DNA from: CADEDH01 sp039029735
GTDB lineage: Bacteria > Actinomycetota > Acidimicrobiia > Acidimicrobiales > SZUA-35
DNA length: 64,000 nucleotides
Direction of reading: 5' to 3'
Assembly (NCBI GenBank): GCA_039029735.1
Contig: JBCCFL010000005.1
Coordinates: forward strand, 124,001 to 188,000
In this document: piece by piece, positions 16,230 to 24,514 of the stretch
Position numbering within the stretch: position 1 is the stretch's first letter
How the letters are laid out: each line of letters begins with the position of its first letter
Translations under genes and position numbers: made by a program
Notes under the pieces: generated by a model
Told to the model about the DNA's origin: nothing
The model's database searches: none
What the model saw: only the letters and a program-made list of their open reading frames with translations

Positions 16230-16721
16230 ATGGTGTTCGGGCGCCGCAACAGGCTCTTCAAACCGGCTGGCGACGGCTTCCGAGTCGACCTCGCCCCGGA
16301 GGCCCGCGAGTGGGTGCTCGAACTTGCCGAGCAGCTGAGCACTGTGCTCGAGGTCGACGACCCTGCCCTGCGACGCCTCTACCCCACCGCCTACCCGGAC
16401 GATCCCGACAAGGAAGCCGGCTACCAGATCCTGGCCCGCCAGCAGCTGTCGGACGGGCGGCGGGAAGCGATCGAACTGATGCGGGCCTCGGCCCAGCGCG
16501 ACAACTGGACCGAGGACGAACTCGGCGCCTGGCTCGGGATCACCAACGACCTGCGGCTCGTGTTGGGCACCAGGCTCGACGTGAGCGAAGACGATCACGA
16601 GATCGACGAGGCCGATCCCGACGCCGATGCGATGATCCTGTATCACCAGCTCGGGTATCTCGTGGGCGAGATCGTGGACGCGCTCACCCTCACGCTCCCG
16701 CCTCCCACACGCGAGGACTGA
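16230..16721 (+). CDS. DUF2017 family protein
   Basis: Soluble, mostly helical protein of 163 aa. Blocks matching the family are DPALRRLYPTAYPDDPDKEAGYQ, the helix with RREAIELM, and WTEDELGAWLGITNDLRLVLGTRLD. DUF2017 genes follow clpS in many actinobacteria and their function is not established; the association suggests a link to Clp-dependent proteolysis. The ATG at 16230 is preceded by GAAGGTG. The gap of 40 bases after clpS makes co-transcription likely. Confidence 0.85.
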   Translation: MVFGRRNRLFKPAGDGFRVDLAPEAREWVLELAEQLSTVLEVDDPALRRLYPTAYPDDPDKEAGYQILARQQLSDGRREAIELMRASAQRDNWTEDELGAWLGITNDLRLVLGTRLDVSEDDHEIDEADPDADAMILYHQLGYLVGEIVDALTLTLPPPTRED

Positions 16722-16746
16722 ACAGCTCGGTCGCTCGGCCCGGCTG

Positions 16747-17616
16747 TCAGCCGGCGACGTCGGCGGAACCTGGTGCCGGGTGGAAGAACACGCCGGCCGT
16801 TCCCGAGCCCGTGTGAGCCGCCACCGACGGACCCACTCGGTAGCGGATGAGATCGGTGACCAGTGGCGACGTGTCGAGTTGAGCCTCGAGGGCATCGGTG
16901 ATCGGCGCAGTACCGGGGTCGGCCAGGCCGGAGGCGACCCGAACGCGACGACCCGGACCGAGGACGGCGGCAGCCATCGCCTCTACCGCGTCAGCCGGGG
17001 TCGCAACCTCGGCCACCACGGTTAGGTCGCCGGCGGCGTAGCGGAGCACTGGCACCGCATCGGGTGTCAGCTCACCGTCGAGCACGCCGCCGACGAAGCG
17101 GCCGGAAGCCCGGGCGAGATCGAGGGCCTGGACGATGAACACGCTCTCCACCGTGGGGGCGAAGGACGCGACGGCGGCCTCAACCTCAGGGCCCGTGGCC
17201 CCGGCAGCGATCGTCTCAGCGGCCGCCAGCACGCAGAATCCGACCCCGAACGACGCCTGACCGGTGTCGACGACTGTGACCGGCACGGTGGCGTGGCCGG
17301 CGGCGACCGTGGCGCTGTTGACCGTGCCCGAGAACGCGGAGCCCACCACCACGGCCACCACCTCGGTGGCCCCAGCCGCTGCGGCGGCCTCGAAGGCATC
17401 GAGGAACGCCCCGGCGGGTGGCTGGGCCGTGACCAGCTTCGGGGGCCCCGTATCGACGAGCTCGGCGTAGAAGGTGTCGACGTCGAGATCCACGCCTTCG
17501 CGGTACTCGTGGCCGTTGAACGAGACCATGACCGGAACCACGGCGGCACCGACCTCAGCGGCGAGCGGCCCAGGAAGCTGCGCCGAGGAGTCGGTGATCA
17601 GCGCGACCTGGGTCAT
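16747..17616 (-). CDS. DegV family fatty-acid-binding protein
   Basis: Protein of 289 aa with the DegV fold: N-terminal ALITDSSAQLP, then VVPVMVSFNGHEYREGVDL, PKLVTAQPPAGAFLDAF, GSAFSGTVNSATVAA and VVDTGQASFGVGF. Known DegV proteins (FakB) present a fatty acid to the kinase FakA for phosphorylation and use by acyltransferases. No FakA is seen here. The ATG overlaps the plsY stop by 4 bases. Coupling to PlsY, which uses acyl-phosphate, fits a role in fatty acid incorporation into phospholipid; this link is inference from context plus family knowledge. Confidence 0.88.
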   Translation of the reverse strand: MTQVALITDSSAQLPGPLAAEVGAAVVPVMVSFNGHEYREGVDLDVDTFYAELVDTGPPKLVTAQPPAGAFLDAFEAAAAAGATEVVAVVVGSAFSGTVNSATVAAGHATVPVTVVDTGQASFGVGFCVLAAAETIAAGATGPEVEAAVASFAPTVESVFIVQALDLARASGRFVGGVLDGELTPDAVPVLRYAAGDLTVVAEVATPADAVEAMAAAVLGPGRRVRVASGLADPGTAPITDALEAQLDTSPLVTDLIRYRVGPSVAAHTGSGTAGVFFHPAPGSADVAG

Positions 17617-18317
17617 GACTGCTCGACCACCGGATGGGGCTGTGAGCCGTTGAGCGCGCGGCCCTCGGCCGCGCCGGCCCCGGGAGCCCAGTCTTCGCGG
17701 GGGTCGGGCCCCGCTTCGGGCGGGGCGGCCGTTCGGAACCGGTTGTAGATCACGAGGCTCGACGCCAGTGCTCCGAGGGGCAGGGCCACCGTCGGCTCTG
17801 GCCCCCATCCGGTTGACCAGCCACGGCGCCACCAGAGCGTGGCACCGGCGACCCACACCGCAGACGACACGGTGGTGGCGGCGAACGCCCGCCGCTTCCA
17901 GCGCGGCGACGCAGCCGTGGCCACGGCGACCGCAGCATCGATGGGGGCGTACACCGGAAGCGTGGCGAGCACCTGGCCGACGCTGGTGGCCACGCCCTTG
18001 CCGCCGTGGAAGCCGTTCCAGGCCGGGTAGCAGTGACCAACCACTGCCGCGGTACCGGCCAGTTGGGCGCCGGTGGCGCCTCCCCATCGCTGGCCGAGCC
18101 GCGACGCCACTGCACCTTTGGTGATGTCGACCGCCAGCACGGCCAGTCCGTACCGGGCGCCGAGCACGGCGGCAGCGTTCGTCGCCCCGGGGTTTCCACT
18201 CCCGGCCGACCGGAGATTCGGCCCGCCAGCGAGCCTCGACGCCACGTCGGCGCTCGGGATCATCCCGAGGCCATACCCGACGAGTGGCACGGCGAGACGC
18301 GTCAAGGCGGAACGCAC
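17613..18317 (-). CDS. plsY: Acyl-phosphate:glycerol-3-phosphate acyltransferase
   Basis: Membrane acyltransferase making lysophosphatidic acid from acyl-phosphate and glycerol 3-phosphate; 234 aa. The three PlsY motifs are visible: IPSADVASRLAG near the N-terminus, the GSGNPGATNAAAVLG loop, and GHCYPAWNGFHGGKGVATS. It begins at GTG 18317. The C-terminus has an extra ~50-residue polar tail (EAGPDPREDWAPGAGA and on) beyond the usual ~200 aa. Next gene in the unit is DegV, overlapping by 4 bases. Confidence 0.9.
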   Translation of the reverse strand: MRSALTRLAVPLVGYGLGMIPSADVASRLAGGPNLRSAGSGNPGATNAAAVLGARYGLAVLAVDITKGAVASRLGQRWGGATGAQLAGTAAVVGHCYPAWNGFHGGKGVATSVGQVLATLPVYAPIDAAVAVATAASPRWKRRAFAATTVSSAVWVAGATLWWRRGWSTGWGPEPTVALPLGALASSLVIYNRFRTAAPPEAGPDPREDWAPGAGAAEGRALNGSQPHPVVEQS

Positions 18318-18402
18318 ACTGCGACCGTACTGGAATCAAGGTGCCGCCGTAGGACGGCTCTGGTAAATTGTGATGCCTCGGAGACGGCGTTCTCCGAGAC
18401 TG

Positions 18403-18475
18403 GCCCCCATCGTTCAGTGGCCTAGGACACCTGCCTTTCACGCAGGCAACACGGGTTCGAATCCCGTTGGGGGTG
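18403..18475 (+). tRNA. tRNA-Glu (UUC)
   Basis: Cloverleaf read directly: acceptor GCCCCCA (18403-18409) with TGGGGGT (18468-18474, closing G-T wobble), anticodon stem CCTGC/GCAGG with loop CTTTCAC giving anticodon TTC, and T arm containing GGTTCGAATCC. No encoded CCA. First of three tRNA genes in a row. Confidence 0.95.
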
Positions 18476-18564
18476 CGAAGCGGAATCGAGATGCGTTCGC
18501 CTGACCGCGTCAGCGACCGTTTCCGTTAGAGTGGCTCCCCGGTCGGGGTTCCCCTCGACAATCA

Positions 18565-18639
18565 GGTCCTGTAGTGCAGTCTGGAGTGCACGCCGCCCTG
18601 TCAAGGCGGAGGTCGCGAGTTCAAATCTCGTCAGGACCG
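18565..18639 (+). tRNA. tRNA-Asp (GUC)
   Basis: Acceptor GGTCCTG (18565-18571) pairs with CAGGACC (18632-18638). The anticodon stem CCGCC/GGCGG closes loop CTGTCAA, anticodon GTC. T arm contains GAGTTCAAATCTC. The Glu-Asp-Phe order is common in actinobacteria. Confidence 0.95.
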
Positions 18640-18662
18640 CGGTATCTCGCTGAGTACCACAC

Positions 18663-18735
18663 GGTCGGGTAGCTCAGTTGGCAGAGCGACCGCCTGAAAA
18701 GCGGTAGGTCACCGGATCGACGCCGGTCCCGACCA
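18663..18735 (+). tRNA. tRNA-Phe (GAA)
   Basis: Acceptor GGTCGGG (18663-18669) pairs with CCCGACC (18728-18734). Stem ACCGC/GCGGT closes loop CTGAAAA, anticodon GAA. The D arm reads TAGCTCAGTTGGCAGAGC. CCA is not encoded. Last gene of the tRNA cluster. Confidence 0.95.
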
Positions 18736-18753
18736 CAAGATCACAGCATCGCA

Positions 18754-18781
18754 AACGGTTCGGGCTTCGGCTCGAACCGTT
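18754..18781 (+). terminator. UUCG-tetraloop hairpin after the tRNA cluster
   Basis: AACGGTTCG (18754-18762) and CGAACCGTT (18773-18781) pair perfectly. Three more inner pairs, one of them G-T, close a TTCG tetraloop, giving a 12-bp stem. It lies 18 bases after tRNA-Phe and 26 before betA. Best read as terminator of the tRNA transcript, though it could also lie in the betA leader. Confidence 0.55.
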
Positions 18782-18807
18782 CTCGCGCTCGGGCCTACCG
18801 TGGGTCC

Positions 18808-20463
18808 ATGACCTCGGACCTCTACGACGTGGTGATCGTGGGCGGCGGCTCAGCTGGCTGTGCCCTCGCCGGCAGGCTCTCGGAAGATCCCGACCGCCGG
18901 GTGCTCGTGCTCGAAGCCGGTCGCACCGACTGGCGCTGGGACGTGTTCATTCACATGCCGGCGGCCCTCACCTACCCGATCGGAAGTCGCTTCTACGACT
19001 GGAAGTACGAGTCGGAACCCGAGCCCCACATGGGCGGCCGGCGGGTGTACCACGCCCGAGGCAAGGTCCTGGGCGGGAGTTCCAGCATCAACGGGATGAT
19101 CTTCCAACGAGGCAACCCGGCCGACTACGAGAAGTGGGCTGCCATGGATGGCATGGCCGACTGGAGCTATGCCCACTGCCTTCCGTACTTCAAGAAGATG
19201 GAGACGTGCCTCGCCGGCGGCGACGAGTGGCGGGGCGACGATGGGCCGCTCACGCTGGAACGAGGCCCGGCGACCAACCCGCTCTTCCAGGCCTGGCTCC
19301 AAGCCGGCGAGGAAGCCGGGTTCCGCCGGACCGACGACGTGAACGGCTTCCGCCAGGAGGGGTTCGCCGCATTCGACAAGAACGTGCACCGCGGCCGACG
19401 CCTCTCGGCTGCTCGGGCCTACCTCCATCCGGTGATGCACCGCCCGAACCTCACCGTGGTCACCATGGCGACCGCCGAGCGGCTGCACTTCGACGGCACC
19501 CGCTGCACTGGCCTCACCTACCGTCGGGGCCGACGACGGGTGCAGGTGAACGCGGGCGAGGTGATCTCGTGCGGCGGCGCATTCAACAGCCCACAACTCC
19601 TTCAGCTCTCAGGCGTCGGCGACCCCGACCACCTCCGATCGCTCGGGATCGACGTGGTGGCGGCCGTTCCCGGCGTCGGCCAGAACATGCAGGACCACCT
19701 CGAGGTCTACATCCAGTACGCCTGCACCCAGCCCGTTTCGATGCAGCCGCACCTCGCCCACTGGCGCAAGCCGTGGATCGGGCTGCAGTGGCTGTTCCGT
19801 CGCGGTCCAGCCGCCACCAACCATTTCGAGGCGGGTGCGTTCGTGAAGTCGAACCCCGACGAGGCCTACCCGAACCTCATGTTCCACTTCCTCCCCATCG
19901 CCATCCGCTACGACGGAACCTCTCCCACCAATGGCCACGGCTACCAGGTACACGTGGGCCCGATGTACTCCGACGCCCGGGGCAGCGTGCGTATCACCTC
20001 CACCGATCCGAAGGTGAAGCCGGCGATCCGATTCAACTACCTGTCAACCGAACAGGACCGACGGGAGTGGGTGGAGGCGGTGCGCACCGCTCGTCGCATC
20101 CTCAACCAACCGGCCTTCGCCCCATACAACGGGGGCGAGGTGTCGCCGGGCCCGTCGGTGGAGACCGATCAAGAGATCATGGACTGGGTGGCGCGTGATG
20201 CCGAGACGGCGCTCCATCCGTCGTGCACGGCTCGGCTCGGGACCGACGACGAGTCGGTCGTCGACCCCTCGACGTTCGCCGTGCACGGCACCGAGGGGCT
20301 GCGGGTGGTCGACGCGTCGGTGCTGCCGGTTGTCACCAACGGCAACATCTACGCGCCCACGATGATGGTTGCCGAGCGGGCCGCCGACGTCATCCGGGGT
20401 CGGTCACTGCTCGCCCCTGATCACGCCGCCGTGTACCTGCCTGACGGGGCCACACCGACCTGA
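18808..20463 (+). CDS. betA: GMC oxidoreductase, choline dehydrogenase type
   Basis: FAD-dependent alcohol dehydrogenase of 551 aa, closest in motif to BetA (choline to betaine aldehyde, osmoprotectant synthesis). The FAD motif VVIVGGGSAGCALAGRLSED is at the N-terminus. BetA-like blocks include GRTDWRWDVFIHMPAAL, FYDWKYESEPEP and GKVLGGSSSINGMIFQRGNP. The GMC signature 2 region reads GAFNSPQLLQLSGVG, and the catalytic His and Asn regions read LHPSCTARLG and VTNGNIYAPTMM. No betB or choline transporter is adjacent, so other alcohol substrates remain possible. Confidence 0.85.
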   Translation: MTSDLYDVVIVGGGSAGCALAGRLSEDPDRRVLVLEAGRTDWRWDVFIHMPAALTYPIGSRFYDWKYESEPEPHMGGRRVYHARGKVLGGSSSINGMIFQRGNPADYEKWAAMDGMADWSYAHCLPYFKKMETCLAGGDEWRGDDGPLTLERGPATNPLFQAWLQAGEEAGFRRTDDVNGFRQEGFAAFDKNVHRGRRLSAARAYLHPVMHRPNLTVVTMATAERLHFDGTRCTGLTYRRGRRRVQVNAGEVISCGGAFNSPQLLQLSGVGDPDHLRSLGIDVVAAVPGVGQNMQDHLEVYIQYACTQPVSMQPHLAHWRKPWIGLQWLFRRGPAATNHFEAGAFVKSNPDEAYPNLMFHFLPIAIRYDGTSPTNGHGYQVHVGPMYSDARGSVRITSTDPKVKPAIRFNYLSTEQDRREWVEAVRTARRILNQPAFAPYNGGEVSPGPSVETDQEIMDWVARDAETALHPSCTARLGTDDESVVDPSTFAVHGTEGLRVVDASVLPVVTNGNIYAPTMMVAERAADVIRGRSLLAPDHAAVYLPDGATPT

Positions 20464-20508
20464 TCTCTCGCTGGCCCTCCATCGAACATGGCGCCAGGTC
20501 GGTCGTGG

Positions 20509-21630
20509 TCAGGACGCAGCGTTGAGAGCGCTCACCGGATCGCGGTAGGCGGCACCGTGGGCGTCGGCCACCGACTGCTCGGTGATCGCGCCGGCCATCA
20601 CATTGAGGCCGTTGCGAAGGTGCTCGTCGGCCAGCAGGGCTTCGCGAGGGCCAGCCGCCAGCCGAAGCACGAACGGCAGCGTGGCGTTGTTCAGGGCCGC
20701 CGTTGACGTACGGGGCACACCGCCCGGCATGTTGGCCACGCAATAGTGCACAACGTCGTCCACCACGTAGGTGGGTTCCTCGTGCGTGGTCGGCCGAGAC
20801 GTCTCGAACGTACCGCCCTGATCGATGGCGACGTCGACGACGACGGAGCCGGGTCGCATGCCCTTGATCATCTCTGCCGTGACCAGCTTCGGCGCCCGCG
20901 CGCCCTTCACCAGCACGGCACCCACCACCACGTCGGCGTCGAGCACGGCGGCTTCGAGCGTTTCCGTGGTGGAGTAGGCAGTGGTGACACGCGACCCGAA
21001 CCGGGCGTGATGCCGCTCCAGCACGTCGAGGTCGCGGTCGAGCACAGTGACAGCAGCACCGAGGCCGACCGCCATCTCGGTGGCGGCCGAGCCCACTACG
21101 CCGCCGCCGATCACCACGACCTTGGCGGCCGGCACGCCGGGGACTCCCCCCAGCAGGAGGCCCGCTCCACCGTGGGTGGCTTCGAGCGCCGTGGCTCCGG
21201 CCTGGATCGACATCCGCCCGGCCACCTGTGACATCGGGGCGAGCAGCGGAAGTCGGCCACGCTGATCGGTGACGGTCTCATAGGCGACGCACATCGCCCC
21301 GGACTCGACGAGATCCTGCGTCTGTTCGGCGTCGGGAGCAAGGTGGAGGTAGGTGAACAGCACGTGATCGGGGCGGAGCATCGCCCGCTCCGCCGCCTGG
21401 GGTTCCTTCACCTTCACGATCATGTCGGCGCTGTCGAACACCTTCGCCGCGTCATCGGCGATGGACGCACCAGCGGCGACGTAGGCCGCATCGTCGGCGC
21501 CGATCCCACCGCCGGCGCCGGTCTGCACGAGCACCTCATGGCCTGCGCCAACCACCTCGCGCACGCTTCCCGGGGAGAGCCCCACCCGACGCTCGTTGTT
21601 CTTGATCTCCGTGGGCACGCCGATGCGCAT
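20509..21630 (-). CDS. ald: Alanine dehydrogenase
   Basis: NAD-dependent enzyme interconverting L-alanine and pyruvate plus ammonia, 373 aa, the family length. N-terminal MRIGVPTEIKNNERRVGLSP, catalytic His in VLFTYLHLAPD, Rossmann motif VVVIGGGVVGSAATEMAVGLGA and C-terminal VVVDVAIDQGGTFETSRPTTHE followed by VANMPGGVPRTST are all present. AGGA precedes the ATG. Transcribed away from an Lrp/AsnC-type gene 140 bases away, the arrangement in which such regulators (AldR in mycobacteria) control ald. Confidence 0.94.
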   Translation of the reverse strand: MRIGVPTEIKNNERRVGLSPGSVREVVGAGHEVLVQTGAGGGIGADDAAYVAAGASIADDAAKVFDSADMIVKVKEPQAAERAMLRPDHVLFTYLHLAPDAEQTQDLVESGAMCVAYETVTDQRGRLPLLAPMSQVAGRMSIQAGATALEATHGGAGLLLGGVPGVPAAKVVVIGGGVVGSAATEMAVGLGAAVTVLDRDLDVLERHHARFGSRVTTAYSTTETLEAAVLDADVVVGAVLVKGARAPKLVTAEMIKGMRPGSVVVDVAIDQGGTFETSRPTTHEEPTYVVDDVVHYCVANMPGGVPRTSTAALNNATLPFVLRLAAGPREALLADEHLRNGLNVMAGAITEQSVADAHGAAYRDPVSALNAAS

Positions 21631-21691
21631 GTGTAGATCCTCTCGTGGAAGTGGGGATGACGTCGAGCGTACGCCGCACGGCCGCGCAGAG

Positions 21692-21729
21692 GATTGCGAA
21701 TCGTGCTCTCTATGCCCTCTGTGCGCAAT
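21692..21729. promoter_or_regulatory. Candidate Lrp/AsnC operator between ald and its regulator
   Basis: ATTGCG (21693-21698) and CGCAAT (21724-21729) form an inverted pair in the 140-base divergent region. Widely spaced short half-sites suit Lrp family octamers, but the match is short and could be chance. Confidence 0.25.
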
Positions 21730-21770
21730 AATCTGCGACTACTCGCTGAATCACATCACGAAACCACATC

Positions 21771-22247
21771 ATGGCTCCATCATTCGACAACTTCGACCCA
21801 TCAGATCGTGCAATCATCGACACCCTCCAGCAGGACGGCCGCATCACGAACGTGGAACTGGCCGAACGGGTGGGCCTCTCACCGTCGGCCTGCCTGCGGC
21901 GGGTTCGCCAGCTCGAAGATCTGGGGGTGATCCGGGGCTACGTGGCCCTGCTCGACGCCGATCTCGTCGGTCGACCAACCACTGTGTTCGTGGAAGTTTC
22001 GCTGTCGAGTCAGACCGAGGAGGCGCTCGGCGCTTTCGAGGCCGCTATCGCCGACGCGCCGGAGGTGATGGAGTGCCACCTCATGGCCGGCGATGCTGAC
22101 TATCTGGTCAAGGTGCAGTGCGCCGACGTTGCCGACTACGCCCGCATTCATCGCCAGTATCTGGCTGTGCTTCCCGGTGTGGTGCAGGTGCGTTCGAGCT
22201 TCGCATTGCGGGCAGTACTGGCCACGACGGCGCTGGACCTCGGCTGA
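21771..22247 (+). CDS. Lrp/AsnC family transcriptional regulator
   Basis: Protein of 158 aa with an N-terminal winged HTH (DRAIIDTLQQDGRITNVELAERVGLSPSACLRRVRQLEDLGVIRGY) and a C-terminal RAM/AsnC ligand-binding domain (TVFVEVSLS, then VMECHLMAGDADYLVKVQCADVADY). The ATG at 21771 begins just before the HTH. Likely senses an amino acid and controls ald divergently; this regulatory link is inferred from the layout and from AldR in mycobacteria. Confidence 0.9.
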   Translation: MAPSFDNFDPSDRAIIDTLQQDGRITNVELAERVGLSPSACLRRVRQLEDLGVIRGYVALLDADLVGRPTTVFVEVSLSSQTEEALGAFEAAIADAPEVMECHLMAGDADYLVKVQCADVADYARIHRQYLAVLPGVVQVRSSFALRAVLATTALDLG

Positions 22248-22559
22248 TCGTCGCCAGCCCCGGCGACCCAAATGCCTATCGACATCGATCGAGGTCCACT
22301 TGCACCCAATATGTCCGCCAGCCTCACCACGAGCAGGGCAAATACGCACACGACGCGTGCGCCCGGGCTCATGCGACGCGCCGCTGCCCCCAGCGGCTAC
22401 ACGCCCTTTTGCCCGCGCGTCGGTACGCTGCTGACGGGGAGGCCAGCGGAGGGGCATTCGCCGAAATGCCGGCGATGGCGGCCTACCCTTCAATTGTCTA
22501 CGAAAGCGGTCGTTAGGGAGAACGTCCGTTTTCCGAGCTAGGGAAAGATCAAACACGCC
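22248..22559. other. Gene-free stretch of 312 bases with one small hairpin
   Basis: No credible coding frame. The one structure I see is GGCATT (22453-22458) with AATGCC (22465-22470), a 6-bp stem with a 6-base loop, about 90 bases before the next gene. The rest may be the 3' end of the Lrp transcript and the promoter of the 22560 gene. The AT content rises near 22485-22500 (CTTCAATTGTCTACG), where a promoter could lie; no clear -35/-10 pair. Confidence 0.4.
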
Positions 22560-22967
22560 ATGCCCCAGAAGAAATCGACAATGTCGGCGGAGCACAAAGA
22601 GGCGCTTGCGATCGGGAGAGCCGAAGGTCGAGCCGTTCGGGCCTACCTCGAAGCCCTCGAATCGAGCAAGCCGAAGCGCGGCCGCAAGCGGACCAAGGAG
22701 TCCATCGCCAAACGGATCGAGAAGATCGAGGTGGAGCTCGAGGAAGCAGACCCGCTCAAGCGGCTTCAGATCACCCAGGAGCGCCTGGACCTGATCGAGG
22801 AACTCGACACGATGGACAACGCCATCGACATCACCGACCTCGAAACCGAGTTCACCAAGGTGGCCAAGGACTATGCCGCCCGCAAGGGGCTCACCTACGC
22901 CGCGTTCCGCCAGATTGGTGTGCCGGCTGCGGTACTCAAGCGCGCTGGCATCAGCCGCGCCGCCTGA
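22560..22967 (+). CDS. Conserved actinobacterial protein of unknown function (135 aa)
   Basis: Highly charged soluble protein. It begins MPQKKSTMSAEHKEALAIGR, then a basic stretch KPKRGRKRTKES at about residues 38-50, a predicted coiled coil (IAKRIEKIEVELEEADPLKRLQI), and a C-terminal block KGLTYAAFRQIGVPAAVLKRAGI. I recall close relatives in mycobacteria and other actinobacteria, all uncharacterised. The RGRK stretch resembles AT-hook-like DNA-binding patches and the C-terminal block resembles a small DNA-binding module; both are weak arguments. It has its own upstream region and converges on purB. Confidence 0.75.
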   Translation: MPQKKSTMSAEHKEALAIGRAEGRAVRAYLEALESSKPKRGRKRTKESIAKRIEKIEVELEEADPLKRLQITQERLDLIEELDTMDNAIDITDLETEFTKVAKDYAARKGLTYAAFRQIGVPAAVLKRAGISRAA

Positions 22968-22993
22968 GCCGAGCCGGCTCGGATTCGAGCCGG

Positions 22994-24409
22994 CTAGATG
23001 ACGCCAGCCCCCCGATAGGCGGACTCGGGGCGGCCGGCGGCCAGCTTCTCGACCTGCGCGCAGAACCCCCCGATCTGGGCGTCGACGAGACCAATGCCAT
23101 GACGAGCACCGTCGACCACCGCAGCCACCTCCCCGGTTGACCCGGGAAAGCGGTCGTCGTCGCCGAGGGCACGCACCAGCTGCGTGCCGTCGGCGGTTCC
23201 GTCGCGCATGGCGAGTGCCGCGGCCACCGCGTGCTCCTTGATTACGGCGTGGGCCTCCTCTCGCCCCATGCCGGCCCGAACGGCGTGCATCAGCAGCCCC
23301 GTCGTGGCGAGAAACGGCAGATAGCGGGCCAGCTCTGCGTCGATCACGCCCTCGTAGGCCCCGAAACCGTCCAGCACCGCGAATGTGGTTTCGTACTGCC
23401 CGTCGATGGCAAAGAACGCATCGGGAAGTACCACCCGCCGCACGACCGAACACGACACGTCACCCTCGAGCCACTGGTCACCGGCGAGGCCAGCAGCCAT
23501 CGTGAGGTGGCCCCGCAGGATGGTGTAGAGCCCGTTGATCCGCTCGGCCGAGCGGGTGTTCATCTTGTGGGGCATCGCCGACGAGCCGACCTGACCAGGG
23601 GCGAAGCCCTCGGTCGCGAGATCGTGCCCGGCCATGAGCCGCACCGCCAGCGCAAGGTTGGCGGGCGCCGACCCGAGCTGGACGAGGGCCGAGACCACCT
23701 CGAGGTCCAGTGAGCGGGGGTACACCTGGCCGACGGCCCCGAGCACGCGCTCCACCCCCATTGCGTCGCCGAGGTGGCGCTCGATCTGCTCCACCTGTTC
23801 CACCGACCCGAGGAGATCGAGCAGATCCTGCTGCGACCCCACCGGGCCCTTGAGCCCCCGCAAGGCCAGCCTGTCTCGCACCGCCACGACATGGCCATGG
23901 GCTGCCAACAGCTCCTCGCCCAACGATGCGAAGCGCTTGCCCAGCGTGGTGGGCTGTGCCGCCACGTTGTGGGTACGACCCACGATCGTCAGGGCCGCAT
24001 ACTCAGCTGCCCGCTCCGCGAGCCGACTCAGCAGTGCCACCGTCCGGCGCTCGACGAGATCGAGGGCTCGGGCGATCTGCACCTGCTCCACGTTCTCCGT
24101 GGCGTCACGGCTGGTGAGCCCCTTGTGGAGGTGCTCGTGCCCGGCGAGGGCGTTGAACTCCTCCAGCCGGGCCTTGACGTCGTGACGGGTAACCCGTTCC
24201 CGACGCTCGATGGACTCGAAGTCGACGTCGTCGATCACGGCGAGGTAGTCGTCGATCACCGACCGGTCGACCTCGAGGCCGGCGTCGATCTGTGCGTCGA
24301 GCACCGCCAGCCACAGCTCCCGCTCGAGCACCACCTTGGTTGCCGGTTCGAACAACGACACCATCTCAGCGCTTGCGTAGCGCATGGCGAGCACGTTGGG
24401 AATTGTCAC
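22994..24409 (-). CDS. purB: Adenylosuccinate lyase
   Basis: Purine enzyme acting on SAICAR and adenylosuccinate; 471 aa. It starts at GTG 24409 giving VTIPNVLAMRYASAEM, the typical actinobacterial N-terminus; further upstream the open frame has no family similarity. Signature regions are TSRDATENVEQ, VGRTHNVAAQPTTLGKRFA, LKGPVGSQQDLLDLLG, and the fumarase/aspartase signature GSSAMPHKMNTRSAERI with the mobile catalytic Ser. Another purine gene (purA) lies 2 kb away, separated by the zinc-finger protein gene. Confidence 0.95.
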   Translation of the reverse strand: MTIPNVLAMRYASAEMVSLFEPATKVVLERELWLAVLDAQIDAGLEVDRSVIDDYLAVIDDVDFESIERRERVTRHDVKARLEEFNALAGHEHLHKGLTSRDATENVEQVQIARALDLVERRTVALLSRLAERAAEYAALTIVGRTHNVAAQPTTLGKRFASLGEELLAAHGHVVAVRDRLALRGLKGPVGSQQDLLDLLGSVEQVEQIERHLGDAMGVERVLGAVGQVYPRSLDLEVVSALVQLGSAPANLALAVRLMAGHDLATEGFAPGQVGSSAMPHKMNTRSAERINGLYTILRGHLTMAAGLAGDQWLEGDVSCSVVRRVVLPDAFFAIDGQYETTFAVLDGFGAYEGVIDAELARYLPFLATTGLLMHAVRAGMGREEAHAVIKEHAVAAALAMRDGTADGTQLVRALGDDDRFPGSTGEVAAVVDGARHGIGLVDAQIGGFCAQVEKLAAGRPESAYRGAGVI

Positions 24410-24514
24410 GACCGTTGCCCTTCCGTCGACATGCGTTCGCTCCCGACGATCGCTCAAGACGGCGGCCGCCGGGGACGATGCATGACTGTCCTTCAAGTTT
24501 GCCAGGAAGAGGCG

